Positions 16,132 through 23,854 are shown, numbered from the stretch's first letter. The stretch: 27,744 nt of DNA from CAKOSP01 sp964369625 (GCA_964369625.1 CAYJFC010000019.1:1-27744); one strand, 5' to 3'. The notes: generated by a model not told the origin, from the letters alone. Numbers and translations are program-made.

Positions 16132-18813
16132 CTATTTTTTATTACTTTTTTCTTCTTCACGCATTTGCTTTGATGATTCAATTTTTTCTTTTTGTGCCTC
16201 TATTTTTCCTTTATTATTACTCAATTTATCAGAACTATCTTTAAGAAAGTCGCCATAATCATTTGGATTTTCTTTTTCTGAGCGTCCAGTAAGTCTAGCA
16301 TGTCTAGCAGGGTCAGATGAATATAAATTAGTAGATTTTATACGATTAGCTTCTCCTAGATTACCAAGATAATGCAGTTTTCCACCTAAATCTTTAACTT
16401 CTTGGCTATCAGAGCCTCCTAAATATTCTACTATAGCTTCTGTTCCATTATGAACAGCCTCTGCGCACTCAAATTCGATAACCTTGTTCGCTCTTAATAT
16501 ATTATTTTTAAGAGACTGAACATATTTTTCAAATTCTTCTCTATTGTTTATTTTAACTGAATTAGTTACATTTCCATTTTCATCACGCTCATGCCTATAA
16601 TCCAGCGTTTCATATGTGACTTCAAATGGTGCATTAAATCCATCTTTTTTTAATCTCTCAAGTTCTTCGTCATATCCCCCTAATGTAAATCCAGATGTAA
16701 TATACATTGTCTTTTTAGAAGGATCAACATTTTTTTCTAATTTGCTAGCAACATAACTAGAGTTTCTAAGCGCTGTTTCTTTTGACATTTCTACTCCTGC
16801 TTTAGCAGTAGATGATTTTAATTCATTAAATTTATTAATATAATTCAAATCAGCATCAAGTTCTGATAAATTTTCCACTGTTCCTGCCCAATCATTTAAA
16901 TTATATGCATAATCACCAAATTTCCCAGCTTTAGATCTGGCTATAAAAACATCTTTTTCTGTTTTTAATTTATGTTTTATTCCTCTCGCAATTTTTTCTC
17001 TTCTAGTTAACGGACGTCCTAATGCACTTTCTAATTTCGCTGTTTCTGCTTCTTTTTCCATTTCAGCATTAGCATATATCTCATCTTTTGCTGTGTTATA
17101 ATCTTTCATCTCATTTGAATAACGCGCTTTTCTTTTAAATCGTTTATCTCTCGCATCTGTTGTGTCTTTTACTGCCTGATTAACATTTTCAGTAACTTCA
17201 CTGAATTTTTTTGCAGATAAATTTTTCTTGCCGCCTCTAATAAAGCCTGATCCAAATCCTGCTAATGTAGAACGCGCACCTTTCCAAAATCCATAACCAT
17301 TTTCTCGTGCTTTGTTTAAATTTTTAACTCCCGCTCTAGTAGCAGTCCTAGCAGCTCCTAGAGCAACAAGAGCTCCCCCATCTGCTAATTTCTGTGTTAT
17401 ACCTAGTTTCATTCCTTCACTTTTTATTCCTGTAACTTCCCCTAGAAGTTTTGGGAATAATCTAGCAAATGCAACAATACCGGTAATTATTATGGTATTT
17501 GCTAAAAATCCTAAATTTAAAGTAATAATATCAGATATGCTCGATGCAAAATATGCAACCGCCGAAAAACAAATTATTCTAATAAACACTTCTGCATACG
17601 TAGTTAAGATTAATTTTATCCAATTATTTAATAATTCTTTTTTTTGCGGAACTATACTCAAAAAAATTGGCACTGGAGCAATTAGTTGATAAAAAGCTAA
17701 TTTTACTGCTCTTACTGCTAAATCAAGAGTAAAAGAAAAAACAAGATACAACATAAAAAGACCTACTATTGTTGACACAAAAAACATATAATTAATATCG
17801 CCATTTATTATAGATTTAGAATATGAAGAAATTAAGCCGAAATCACCTGTGGAAATAATCTGATTTCTTGCATCATTCATTGTGCTTTTATCTTCCGTGA
17901 AAAAGATATCTTCTACTGTATCGGCAACTGTACCAGTAGCAGCTCCTATTAAAAAACTAGCTCCGCAAGCTGTTGCTACACCGCCAAGAGTTACTGCGCC
18001 TAATCCCCCTGTAACTAATGTAACTATAACCGACCCTGTTGTACCAATAGCACATCCGATTTCACCATAAGTTAAATATGCATTATCTTTAAAAAAACCA
18101 TTATCAATTGAAACTTTAGTTTCATAACTTCCATTTGTAGGGTATATAAAACCATTTAATAATGAATATGACATTTGATTACCAATCATTTCTTGACGTA
18201 ATATTTCAGAATCTAAATACACTGTTTCTGTTAAAATTTTTCCTTCTACACAACCTTCGGCTGCTTCATCTTTAAATTGAACATAATCATCACAACTTTC
18301 TAAATCAGATAACTCACATGTTGAACATGCATATACTTCAGTTGACTCACCATATAAATCTGCATAAAATTTAATATCAATATATGTTGGCGTTTTTTCT
18401 TGATTTAACAACTGTTGTGAAGGAGTTCCTAAAATCAAATTCGTTATAACATTATTGCTTAATATTGAATTTTGAAATTCATAAAAAAAGTTAAATATTA
18501 AAGGCACTAGCGGAACTAAAACTAACGCTATAACTAATCTTTGAACAATTTGTTTACCATTTTCTTTTCCTTTATCCGGATTTATAACCATTTGTAATAA
18601 AGCGTATGTCACTAAAAACAATGCTATCATTCCTATAATTATATATATTCTATCAGCAAAATCCTTTATGACTTCATCTGTAAAAATTCTTGCATTAGCT
18701 ATTTGTAAATATAATTTATACATTTCTGAAATAAACGAATAGATCATTGCATCAATACTAAGAAAAATGTCAATGAAAATTGTTTCTGCAAATTTAAAAA
18801 AAACATTAAACAT
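16132..18813 (-). CDS. VirB6/TrbL-like polytopic T4SS channel protein
   Basis: The 893-residue protein (ATG 18813; an upstream TTG in frame at 18831 lies within the previous gene) has several membrane helices in its first 460 residues, notably about 8-30, 56-77, 91-110, 255-295, 342-368, 371-388, 402-430 and 435-453, as in VirB6/TrbL/PrgH-type channel proteins. An outward loop (about 115-250) contains four cysteines at 163, 166, 174 and 188. Residues 490-893 are soluble, charged and largely helical. Firmicutes TrbL-like proteins often have such long tails. The gene follows the pilin-like gene by two bases; its ribosome site is within a run of eight G. Confidence 0.8.
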   Translation of the reverse strand: MFNVFFKFAETIFIDIFLSIDAMIYSFISEMYKLYLQIANARIFTDEVIKDFADRIYIIIGMIALFLVTYALLQMVINPDKGKENGKQIVQRLVIALVLVPLVPLIFNFFYEFQNSILSNNVITNLILGTPSQQLLNQEKTPTYIDIKFYADLYGESTEVYACSTCELSDLESCDDYVQFKDEAAEGCVEGKILTETVYLDSEILRQEMIGNQMSYSLLNGFIYPTNGSYETKVSIDNGFFKDNAYLTYGEIGCAIGTTGSVIVTLVTGGLGAVTLGGVATACGASFLIGAATGTVADTVEDIFFTEDKSTMNDARNQIISTGDFGLISSYSKSIINGDINYMFFVSTIVGLFMLYLVFSFTLDLAVRAVKLAFYQLIAPVPIFLSIVPQKKELLNNWIKLILTTYAEVFIRIICFSAVAYFASSISDIITLNLGFLANTIIITGIVAFARLFPKLLGEVTGIKSEGMKLGITQKLADGGALVALGAARTATRAGVKNLNKARENGYGFWKGARSTLAGFGSGFIRGGKKNLSAKKFSEVTENVNQAVKDTTDARDKRFKRKARYSNEMKDYNTAKDEIYANAEMEKEAETAKLESALGRPLTRREKIARGIKHKLKTEKDVFIARSKAGKFGDYAYNLNDWAGTVENLSELDADLNYINKFNELKSSTAKAGVEMSKETALRNSSYVASKLEKNVDPSKKTMYITSGFTLGGYDEELERLKKDGFNAPFEVTYETLDYRHERDENGNVTNSVKINNREEFEKYVQSLKNNILRANKVIEFECAEAVHNGTEAIVEYLGGSDSQEVKDLGGKLHYLGNLGEANRIKSTNLYSSDPARHARLTGRSEKENPNDYGDFLKDSSDKLSNNKGKIEAQKEKIESSKQMREEEKSNKK

Positions 18814-18815
18814 AT

Positions 18816-19289
18816 TTAATTCCCCCCCCAATAAGGGTGACCTTTACATAAATCACTTGGATTGTTACCCATACAATTCTTTGCAAACTTTACTTCTTCT
18901 TCACAAATTTCTCCATAAGGATTAAATACACAATTAGAACATAATTCAAATTTGTTTTGAACAATATCTAATTCATTAACTAAATTTAAAACTACATTTA
19001 TTATGGTAGGAACAAAAAAAATAATAATACCTGCAATTAATTTTCTAACTATCAAACCAAAAGCTTTTTTAGTGTCTTTGTCGTCCCCAGTTAATATTGC
19101 TTTTCCTAGAGAAAAAGATCCAATTATTATAATCATCACAGGAATTAAAATCTTTATTATATATATAACAACTCCAATTAATTGAAAAGATACAATAGCT
19201 TCACTTTGACATATCGGTAATACATCTTCTGAAGCACTAACTGATGCTATACTAAAAAACATACATAATACAAAAAATATTTTTTTCAT
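18816..19289 (-). CDS. Candidate VirB2-like pilin/T4SS membrane subunit
   Basis: The 157-residue protein has a signal peptide (MKKIFFVLCMFFSIASVSA, cleavage likely near residue 19), then two membrane helices (about 35-60 and 82-108) separated by a short charged loop with GDDKDTKK, and a C-terminal tail with six cysteines. Signal peptide plus two helices is the VirB2/TrbC pilin plan, and it is the first gene of the T4SS operon. The Cys-rich tail is not typical of pilins, so a different T4SS subunit is possible. The ATG at 19289 follows GGTGGTGA. Its last codons hold the eight-G run that serves as ribosome site for the next gene. Confidence 0.65.
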   Translation of the reverse strand: MKKIFFVLCMFFSIASVSASEDVLPICQSEAIVSFQLIGVVIYIIKILIPVMIIIIGSFSLGKAILTGDDKDTKKAFGLIVRKLIAGIIIFFVPTIINVVLNLVNELDIVQNKFELCSNCVFNPYGEICEEEVKFAKNCMGNNPSDLCKGHPYWGGN

Positions 19290-19313
19290 AATAAGTCACC
19301 ACCACTTTCTAAA

Positions 19314-19354
19314 ATTATATCATTATTTATATTATAAAACTAGACTCTAGTCAA
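19314..19354 (-). promoter_or_regulatory. Promoter region of the T4SS operon
   Basis: Two overlapping candidates on the minus strand: TTGACT (19349-19354), 17 bases, TATAAA (19326-19331); and an extended -10 TGATATAAT (TATAAT at 19314-19319) whose -35 would be the weak TAGTTT. Either gives a leader of some 20-35 bases. Confidence 0.6.
19339..19351. promoter_or_regulatory. Palindrome overlapping the T4SS promoter, candidate operator
   Basis: ACTAGA, one base, TCTAGT is a perfect 6+1+6 inverted repeat lying directly on the -35 region of the T4SS promoter and about 50 bases upstream of the divergent gene's -10. Its position suits a repressor or activator that controls one or both directions. 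The regulator is unknown. Confidence 0.45.
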
Positions 19355-19399
19355 TATTTTGTAAAAATTTTTGATTTTCTTTCTATTTTATTTGAAATA

Positions 19400-19408
19400 T
19401 GATATTAT
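19400..19408 (+). promoter_or_regulatory. Promoter -10 of the Ig-like surface protein gene
   Basis: Extended -10 TGATATTAT about 20 bases upstream of the ATG at 19428. A matching -35 is unclear within T-rich sequence. Confidence 0.45.
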
Positions 19409-19427
19409 TTAACTAAAGGTGATATAA

Positions 19428-20414
19428 ATGGCAAAAAAATTTTTCAAAAACAAAGTTTATAATAGAAAAAAAAATATCATAAACATTGTAATAATTTCTT
19501 TAAGTGTTATAGGCGTTATAATCTGCTTTATTATAACTAGCACTCTTACTAATAGAGCTCCCGAAAATGCAGTTATTGAATTACATAAAAGTTTGGATAT
19601 AGAAATAAATTCAGAACTTCCTAAACAAGATTTATATTTCGAAGAATTAAAAAATGTTGAGGAAGACAAAATAGAAATTAATACTAAAGATATTGATATT
19701 ACTAAACTAGGAAAATATACAGCAGAACTTAAAATATATAATGAAAAACATGATGTTACTATTAATGTTATTGATACAACTATACCAAATCTTACTGTTA
19801 AAGATATATCGATTGAAATTGATGAAAAATATAGTGCAAATGATTTTTTAGATAAATGCTCAGACAATTCTAAAGAAGAATGTAATATAACTTTTTATAG
19901 CGATGGAATCAATGAAAATGGTGAAAAATTAGATTATTCGGGATATACTAATCCAGGAACTTATGAAATTAAAATTAGTGCAAAAGATTCTTCTGGAAAT
20001 CAAACTATCGAAAGTGCAAAATTAACTATTAATGGAGATGTTACTACACCAGTTTGTTCATTTGGCGATTTAAATTATGATACAACTTATACACTTGCAT
20101 ATATTGTTGGAAATAACAACTGTGCAATAGATTTAAATTTATATCAAAATGAAGAAATTAGAAAACCTGTTGTAGATATTGCAACAACTGATACTAATAA
20201 ACTTAAAACACAAATTAATGCAATTAAAGGACTTGCAAATAATATCACAATTAACCGTACTATAGATGCTATACTAAATACTGCTGGAAGTGGTGTTGTT
20301 GGTTATACATTGTTTATTGAAGTTAAAGATGGAAATGGTCAAGTAATAGTGAGTTATAACATTGATTTAAATGGAAATCGTGTTTATAAAGAAAATCCTC
20401 ATAACATAAATTAA
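19428..20414 (+). CDS. Membrane-anchored surface protein with Ig-like domains
   Basis: The 328-residue protein has a basic cytoplasmic start, one membrane helix (about 18-41) and an extracellular remainder. Residues about 52-112 and 113-203 are bacterial Ig-like units; the second has the DUF5011-type pattern TTIPNLTV, NPGTYEIKISAKDSSGN, as in many Firmicutes surface proteins. Residues 205-328 form a third, unrecognised domain. There is no sortase motif, so it stays attached by the N-terminal helix. The ATG at 19428 follows AAAGGTGAT. It is one of two genes on the plus strand and diverges from the T4SS operon, which suggests, without proving, a related role in cell contact. Confidence 0.8.
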   Translation: MAKKFFKNKVYNRKKNIINIVIISLSVIGVIICFIITSTLTNRAPENAVIELHKSLDIEINSELPKQDLYFEELKNVEEDKIEINTKDIDITKLGKYTAELKIYNEKHDVTINVIDTTIPNLTVKDISIEIDEKYSANDFLDKCSDNSKEECNITFYSDGINENGEKLDYSGYTNPGTYEIKISAKDSSGNQTIESAKLTINGDVTTPVCSFGDLNYDTTYTLAYIVGNNNCAIDLNLYQNEEIRKPVVDIATTDTNKLKTQINAIKGLANNITINRTIDAILNTAGSGVVGYTLFIEVKDGNGQVIVSYNIDLNGNRVYKENPHNIN

Positions 20415-20437
20415 CAATACATTGTATTGTTTTTTTT
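20414..20437 (+). terminator. Terminator of the Ig-like protein gene
   Basis: ACAATAC, loop ATT, GTATTGT followed by a run of T through 20437. The 5' arm starts at the last base of the TAA stop codon. Confidence 0.8.
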
Positions 20438-20449
20438 ATGAATTATTGC

Positions 20450-20477
20450 AAAAAAAAATAAACAAAGTTTATTTTTT
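20450..20477 (-). terminator. Terminator of the TetR-thioredoxin operon
   Basis: On the minus strand AAATAAAC, loop TTT, GTTTATTT with further A/T pairs and a long U tail. It overlaps the stop codon (20469-20471) and faces the terminator of the convergent plus-strand gene. Confidence 0.7.
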
Positions 20478-21071
20478 AGATTTTTTTTGTGGTGTTAATA
20501 CTAAAAATAAAATACCACCAATTACTACAACAAATATACCTACTACTATAAATACATCATACTGAACTGGAACTTCTTCTCCAGGAGCTATATAAGTAAT
20601 GCCTTCATCGATACAAGCTTGTTCTAAATCTGATGGTGTATATTTATCTTCCATACCTTTCATTTGCTCTGCAACTACATCAACATAATCTTCATTAACA
20701 TATTCGCTCATAGCAGCTTCAATTACAGCTTCACTAAAACCGTTTTGTGAAAAGCTATCACCTACTACAAAAAATGGTATTGTATTATCCCCTTGAAACA
20801 TTTGAATAAAATAATCTAATAAATCTGAATTATCTTGATCAGGATTTTGTCCCCAAATATCAAATGTAACTAATTCAAAATAGTCATCATATTTTCCAGC
20901 ATAACTATTTAGTTCTTCAATCGCTGCTTCACATGCAGAACATCCAGTTCCTCTAAACATATATACTGTTACTTTTTCTCCATCTTCAACCTTCGGTAAT
21001 TCTACCTCCGCATTAACATTAGCAATTCCTAAAAACATTACTGATAATGTTACTAACAAAAATTTTTTCAT
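20469..21071 (-). CDS. Membrane-anchored thioredoxin-fold protein
   Basis: From ATG 21071 (ribosome site GGAGG) the product is 200 residues; an in-frame ATG ten codons earlier has no site. A signal peptide or anchor (about 1-21, ending VNA) is followed by a thioredoxin fold with CSAC at 44-47 in the redox position and the expected cis-proline in NTIPFF at about 96-101. The C-terminus has a membrane helix (172-193) and a basic end. It is probably an extracytoplasmic disulfide reductase or oxidase held at the membrane; direction and partner are unknown. It follows a TetR gene by 35 bases, without a promoter in between. Confidence 0.78.
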   Translation of the reverse strand: MKKFLLVTLSVMFLGIANVNAEVELPKVEDGEKVTVYMFRGTGCSACEAAIEELNSYAGKYDDYFELVTFDIWGQNPDQDNSDLLDYFIQMFQGDNTIPFFVVGDSFSQNGFSEAVIEAAMSEYVNEDYVDVVAEQMKGMEDKYTPSDLEQACIDEGITYIAPGEEVPVQYDVFIVVGIFVVVIGGILFLVLTPQKKSKK

Positions 21072-21106
21072 TCTTTTACCTCCATTAAAATTATAGCACA
21101 ACAGTA

Positions 21107-21655
21107 TTAATTTATAAAGACTTTATATGCTTTTACAATTTTAATCATTATTTCTTTTTCATCAATATTTATATCATTTGTGGCTACAAGTGTAGCTAGA
21201 CCATTTGAATAAAGCCACATATTCATAAATAATTCTTTTGCTTTTTCAAAACTTAAATTTTGTTTATTCACTAAATTTATAATTGTAGATTGATTCCATT
21301 TTTCATCTAAAACATTATTAATGCTTTTCCATTTCAAATTATTAGATAAAAATAAACTAATAAATAAATTTTTATATTTTTGTGCAAATTCAACATATGC
21401 AATACATAATGTTAGTAATGCTTTTTTACTATCAATTCTACTATTAATAAATTCATCATATTGTATATATATTTCCTTATATACTGCTTCTGTAATTTCT
21501 GGCATCCCATCAAATAATCTATATAGTGGTTTAGTAGAAATATTCATACTTTTAGCTAGTGATCTAGCATTAAGTTCTTCCCATCCTTTATGATTTATTA
21601 ATTTAACTGCACCTTTAATTATACTTTCTTTAGTAATTTCCAATACTGCTGGCAT
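21107..21655 (-). CDS. TetR/AcrR-family transcriptional regulator
   Basis: The 182-residue protein has the TetR layout: a helix-turn-helix in the first 55 residues (ESIIKGAVKLINHKGWEELNARSLAKSMNIS, then PLYRLFDGMPEITEAV) and a helical ligand-binding part with the TetR_C-type pattern afterwards. Its ligand is unknown. The ATG at 21655 has an excellent site AAGGAGG. It shares a transcript with the downstream thioredoxin-like gene, so it likely regulates itself and that gene. An ACAAT/ATTGT inverted repeat lies in the spacer of its promoter. Confidence 0.88.
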   Translation of the reverse strand: MPAVLEITKESIIKGAVKLINHKGWEELNARSLAKSMNISTKPLYRLFDGMPEITEAVYKEIYIQYDEFINSRIDSKKALLTLCIAYVEFAQKYKNLFISLFLSNNLKWKSINNVLDEKWNQSTIINLVNKQNLSFEKAKELFMNMWLYSNGLATLVATNDINIDEKEIMIKIVKAYKVFIN

Positions 21656-21688
21656 GATAAAACCTCCTTCTTGGTAACTTATGTTTTC

Positions 21689-21717
21689 ATTATAACAATT
21701 TTAAATACTATTGTAAA
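21689..21717 (-). promoter_or_regulatory. Promoter of the TetR-thioredoxin operon with possible operator
   Basis: TTTACA (21712-21717), 17 bases, TATAAT (21689-21694), with TGT before the -10. The spacer begins with ACAAT and ends with ATTGT, an inverted repeat of five bases ten apart, a plausible autoregulatory site. The promoter touches the stop of the upstream TtcA-like gene. Confidence 0.65.
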
Positions 21718-21720
21718 TAT

Positions 21721-22536
21721 CTAGTTTTTATCATAATTCTCTATATAACTATGATATTCATCATTCGCGTGATAACCTAATATTTGTTCTAAATTAACAT
21801 TATCTACAGATTTAAAAATATTTAAATCTATTAATTCATCTTTATTTCTTAATTTCTTTATAAATTTTTTGGTTTCCAATCTTTTAGAATTTTCTTTTTC
21901 TAACCCACAAGCACATCCAATAAATTCAATGTTATTATAACTAGCCCATGCTTTTATGTCTTCTTCTTTTATTAAATATAAAGGTCTGATTAACTCCATA
22001 TTATCAAAATTACTACTTTTTAATTTGGGTAACATAGTTTGTATTCTTCCATTATAAAACATTGACATTAAAATTGTTTCGATTACATCATCAAAGTGAT
22101 GACCTAAAGCTATTTTGTTACATCCTAAACTTTTTGCATAGTCATATAAATATCCTCGGCGCATTCTAGCACAAATATAACATGGATTGTTTTTATTTAA
22201 TTTTGATGCTACTTTAAATACATCAGTTTCAAATATATTAATGTCAATACCTAACTTGTTAGATATATCTTTTATTTTTGCTTTATTTTCTAAATTATAT
22301 CCGGGATCCATACATAAGAACTTAATATCAAAATTTATTTTTCCGTGTTTTTTTATTTCTTGAAAACATTTTGCAAGTAAAAAAGAATCTTTACCACCAG
22401 AAATACATATACCAATTATATCATTTTCTTTAATTAAATCATATTCATTAATTGCCTTTGTAAATTTTCTCCAGATGCTTTTTCTATATTTTTTAATTAT
22501 ACTTTGCTCTATTTCAATTAAATTTTTTTCTTCCAT
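21721..22536 (-). CDS. TtcA-like tRNA thiolation ATPase (PP-loop)
   Basis: The 271-residue protein belongs to the TtcA/TilS PP-loop group. It has the ATP-binding SGGKDS at 46-51, a CYIC pair (Cys117, Cys120) typical of TtcA, then GHHFDDVIET at 143-152 and CAC near 206-208, consistent with iron-sulfur ligands and sulfur transfer. TtcA makes 2-thiocytidine at tRNA position 32; a related TtcA-like substrate cannot be excluded in Firmicutes. The length agrees with the family. The ATG at 22536 follows AAGAGGAC. It is a single gene with its own strong promoter; no terminator is seen before the TetR promoter, so read-through is possible. Confidence 0.82.
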   Translation of the reverse strand: MEEKNLIEIEQSIIKKYRKSIWRKFTKAINEYDLIKENDIIGICISGGKDSFLLAKCFQEIKKHGKINFDIKFLCMDPGYNLENKAKIKDISNKLGIDINIFETDVFKVASKLNKNNPCYICARMRRGYLYDYAKSLGCNKIALGHHFDDVIETILMSMFYNGRIQTMLPKLKSSNFDNMELIRPLYLIKEEDIKAWASYNNIEFIGCACGLEKENSKRLETKKFIKKLRNKDELIDLNIFKSVDNVNLEQILGYHANDEYHSYIENYDKN

Positions 22537-22557
22537 AAGTCCTCTTAAAACATTAAA

Positions 22558-22586
22558 ATATTATCATAGAGTCTATAAATTGTCAA
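22558..22586 (-). promoter_or_regulatory. Promoter of the TtcA-like gene
   Basis: TTGACA (22581-22586), 17 bases, TAATAT (22558-22563), with TGA before the -10, on the minus strand. Confidence 0.7.
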
Positions 22587-22612
22587 TTTACTAAAAATAT
22601 AAAAATTACATA

Positions 22613-22650
22613 TTGAACACTTTAGTGTCAAAAGATGACAATTTTGAGAT
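22613..22650 (+). promoter_or_regulatory. Nested palindromes before the XRE regulator gene
   Basis: Three overlapping inverted repeats: TTGA(A)CACT/AGTGTCAA (22613-22631), TGTCA/TGACA (22626-22640) and TCAAAA/TTTTGA (22628-22647). They end at an extended -10-like TGAGATAAT (22645-22653). This is the expected position for autoregulation by the small HTH protein encoded downstream. Confidence 0.5.
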
Positions 22651-22671
22651 AATGAACTTGGTGATTAATAT

Positions 22672-22914
22672 ATGATGTTAGGTCAATATTTAAAATATAT
22701 GAGGACTGTGCGTGGAATAAATCAAAAAGAATTTGCTAAAAAATTATTTATAGCCCCTTGCACACTTTCGCATTATGAAAATGGTTCTAGAATGGTTCCT
22801 TATACTATATTATTATTAGCCGCTGAAGTTAGTAATTTTGAGCTTAAAATAATAGATAATGAAAACCACAAAGAAATAACTGACATAGATATTGAAAAAG
22901 AATTTGGAAATTAA
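22672..22914 (+). CDS. Small XRE-family helix-turn-helix regulator
   Basis: The 80-residue protein is almost entirely a Cro/C1-type DNA-binding domain: LGQYLKYMRTVRGINQKEFA, then a recognition helix in CTLSHYENGSR, with a short acidic tail. The start is ATG 22672 or the adjacent ATG 22675, after GGTGAT. It is one of only two plus-strand genes and lies between the TtcA-like gene (divergent) and the SipW-like gene (convergent). No phage or toxin partner is next to it. Its targets are unknown, perhaps only its own promoter. Confidence 0.85.
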   Translation: MMLGQYLKYMRTVRGINQKEFAKKLFIAPCTLSHYENGSRMVPYTILLLAAEVSNFELKIIDNENHKEITDIDIEKEFGN

Positions 22915-22946
22915 AAATATTTCCTTTTTATTTGGAAATATTTTTT
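22913..22946. terminator. Bidirectional terminator between XRE and SipW-like genes
   Basis: AAAAATATTTCC and GGAAATATTTTT form a 12-pair stem with a nine-base loop, flanked by A and T runs so that it can end transcription both ways. It starts inside the XRE stop codon, and the stop of the convergent gene lies in its loop. Confidence 0.8.
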
Positions 22947-23749
22947 AAATCTTCATATATGTCCTCTAATGATTTTAAATCATTTTCTGGTTTTCTAATT
23001 ATTATGTCTTCTTGGATTTCTGGTTTAATATATTCTATATTTGATTCTATTTTATTTTTATAAGGTAGTAACAGAGGTTTGTTAAATATAGGGAATAGTT
23101 TACTTGTAGTTGGTATTTTTTCTGCTATACCTGATGTTCTTATTACTTTTATTATACTTTTAGCAATTACATATATCGCAGGAATAACTATTAATAAAAG
23201 CCAACCAAAACTACTTCCTAAAAAGAATTGTATTCTTCCAAGTTGTGGTATTTTAAGGGTAACTTCACCAGTAATGGCTTCATATACTACAGGATTTGGA
23301 TCTCTAACTAAATTATTATCTCCCTTAGTATAATAACTATAATTACCATCTTTATCTACCATTATTTCTACAACTCTATGAGTAACTGAAATAGTTTCCC
23401 CAGGTCTAAAATCTGTAGAATTAAATGATATAATGTCCCCCACTTCTATTTCATCAGGATCATTTACTTTATTAACTATTACAACATCATATACTTCAAT
23501 GTTTGGAACCATACTTGGACTAATAATCGTAAATAAAGAAATTTGTGGTTCATACCCAGCACCTTTACTAGCGTATATTTGAGCTGAAATAAAATAATAT
23601 ATTAGAAATCCTGCTGCAATTATAAGAATAGTAAAAATAGTCCAACTTATAATTGAACTTACGAATTTTAATGGTTCTTTTACATTTCGATTATAAAATT
23701 TCACAGCTTTTATATCGTTTAGCTGTGATTTTGTACCCTTTTTATCCAT
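22928..23749 (-). CDS. SipW-type (S26B) signal peptidase I
   Basis: The 273-residue protein has a membrane helix at about 33-57, then the catalytic serine in ISPSMVPNI (Ser79), GDIISFN at about 104-110, and His124 in VTHRVVEI in place of the lysine of classical SPase I, which marks the ER/SipW type. TKGDNN and a second membrane helix (about 178-200) follow. A tail of about 60 residues is cytoplasmic. Such enzymes cleave signal peptides of particular exported proteins, for example TasA-like matrix proteins; no such substrate gene is adjacent. The ATG at 23749 follows AGGAT. Confidence 0.88.
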   Translation of the reverse strand: MDKKGTKSQLNDIKAVKFYNRNVKEPLKFVSSIISWTIFTILIIAAGFLIYYFISAQIYASKGAGYEPQISLFTIISPSMVPNIEVYDVVIVNKVNDPDEIEVGDIISFNSTDFRPGETISVTHRVVEIMVDKDGNYSYYTKGDNNLVRDPNPVVYEAITGEVTLKIPQLGRIQFFLGSSFGWLLLIVIPAIYVIAKSIIKVIRTSGIAEKIPTTSKLFPIFNKPLLLPYKNKIESNIEYIKPEIQEDIIIRKPENDLKSLEDIYEDLKNISK

Positions 23750-23770
23750 ATATATCCTATTCTAATATAA

Positions 23771-23799
23771 ATTATACATTATATACCTATAAATAACAA
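23771..23799 (-). promoter_or_regulatory. Promoter of the SipW-like gene
   Basis: TTGTTA (23794-23799), 17 bases, TATAAT (23771-23776) on the minus strand, about 20 bases upstream of the start codon. Confidence 0.6.
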
Positions 23800-23819
23800 T
23801 ATTAAAATTTTATTTAATT

Positions 23820-23845
23820 AAAAAAATCCATAACAATTATGGATT
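23820..23845 (-). terminator. Terminator of tRNA-Cys
   Basis: AATCCATAA, loop TTG, TTATGGATT on the minus strand followed by a run of T. It lies ten bases beyond the tRNA 3' end. Confidence 0.85.
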
Positions 23846-23854
23846 ATTTTTTAT

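Noticed and set aside
17312..18070. Plus-strand frames opposite the VirB6-like gene
   Set aside because: Shadows of hydrophobic and Gly/Ala-rich coding; no promoter or ribosome site.
8726..19289. The T4SS locus as a complete integrative conjugative element
   Set aside because: No relaxase, integrase, single-strand-binding or replication gene and no flanking direct repeat could be seen within the window; tRNA-Cys is over 4 kb away and intact.
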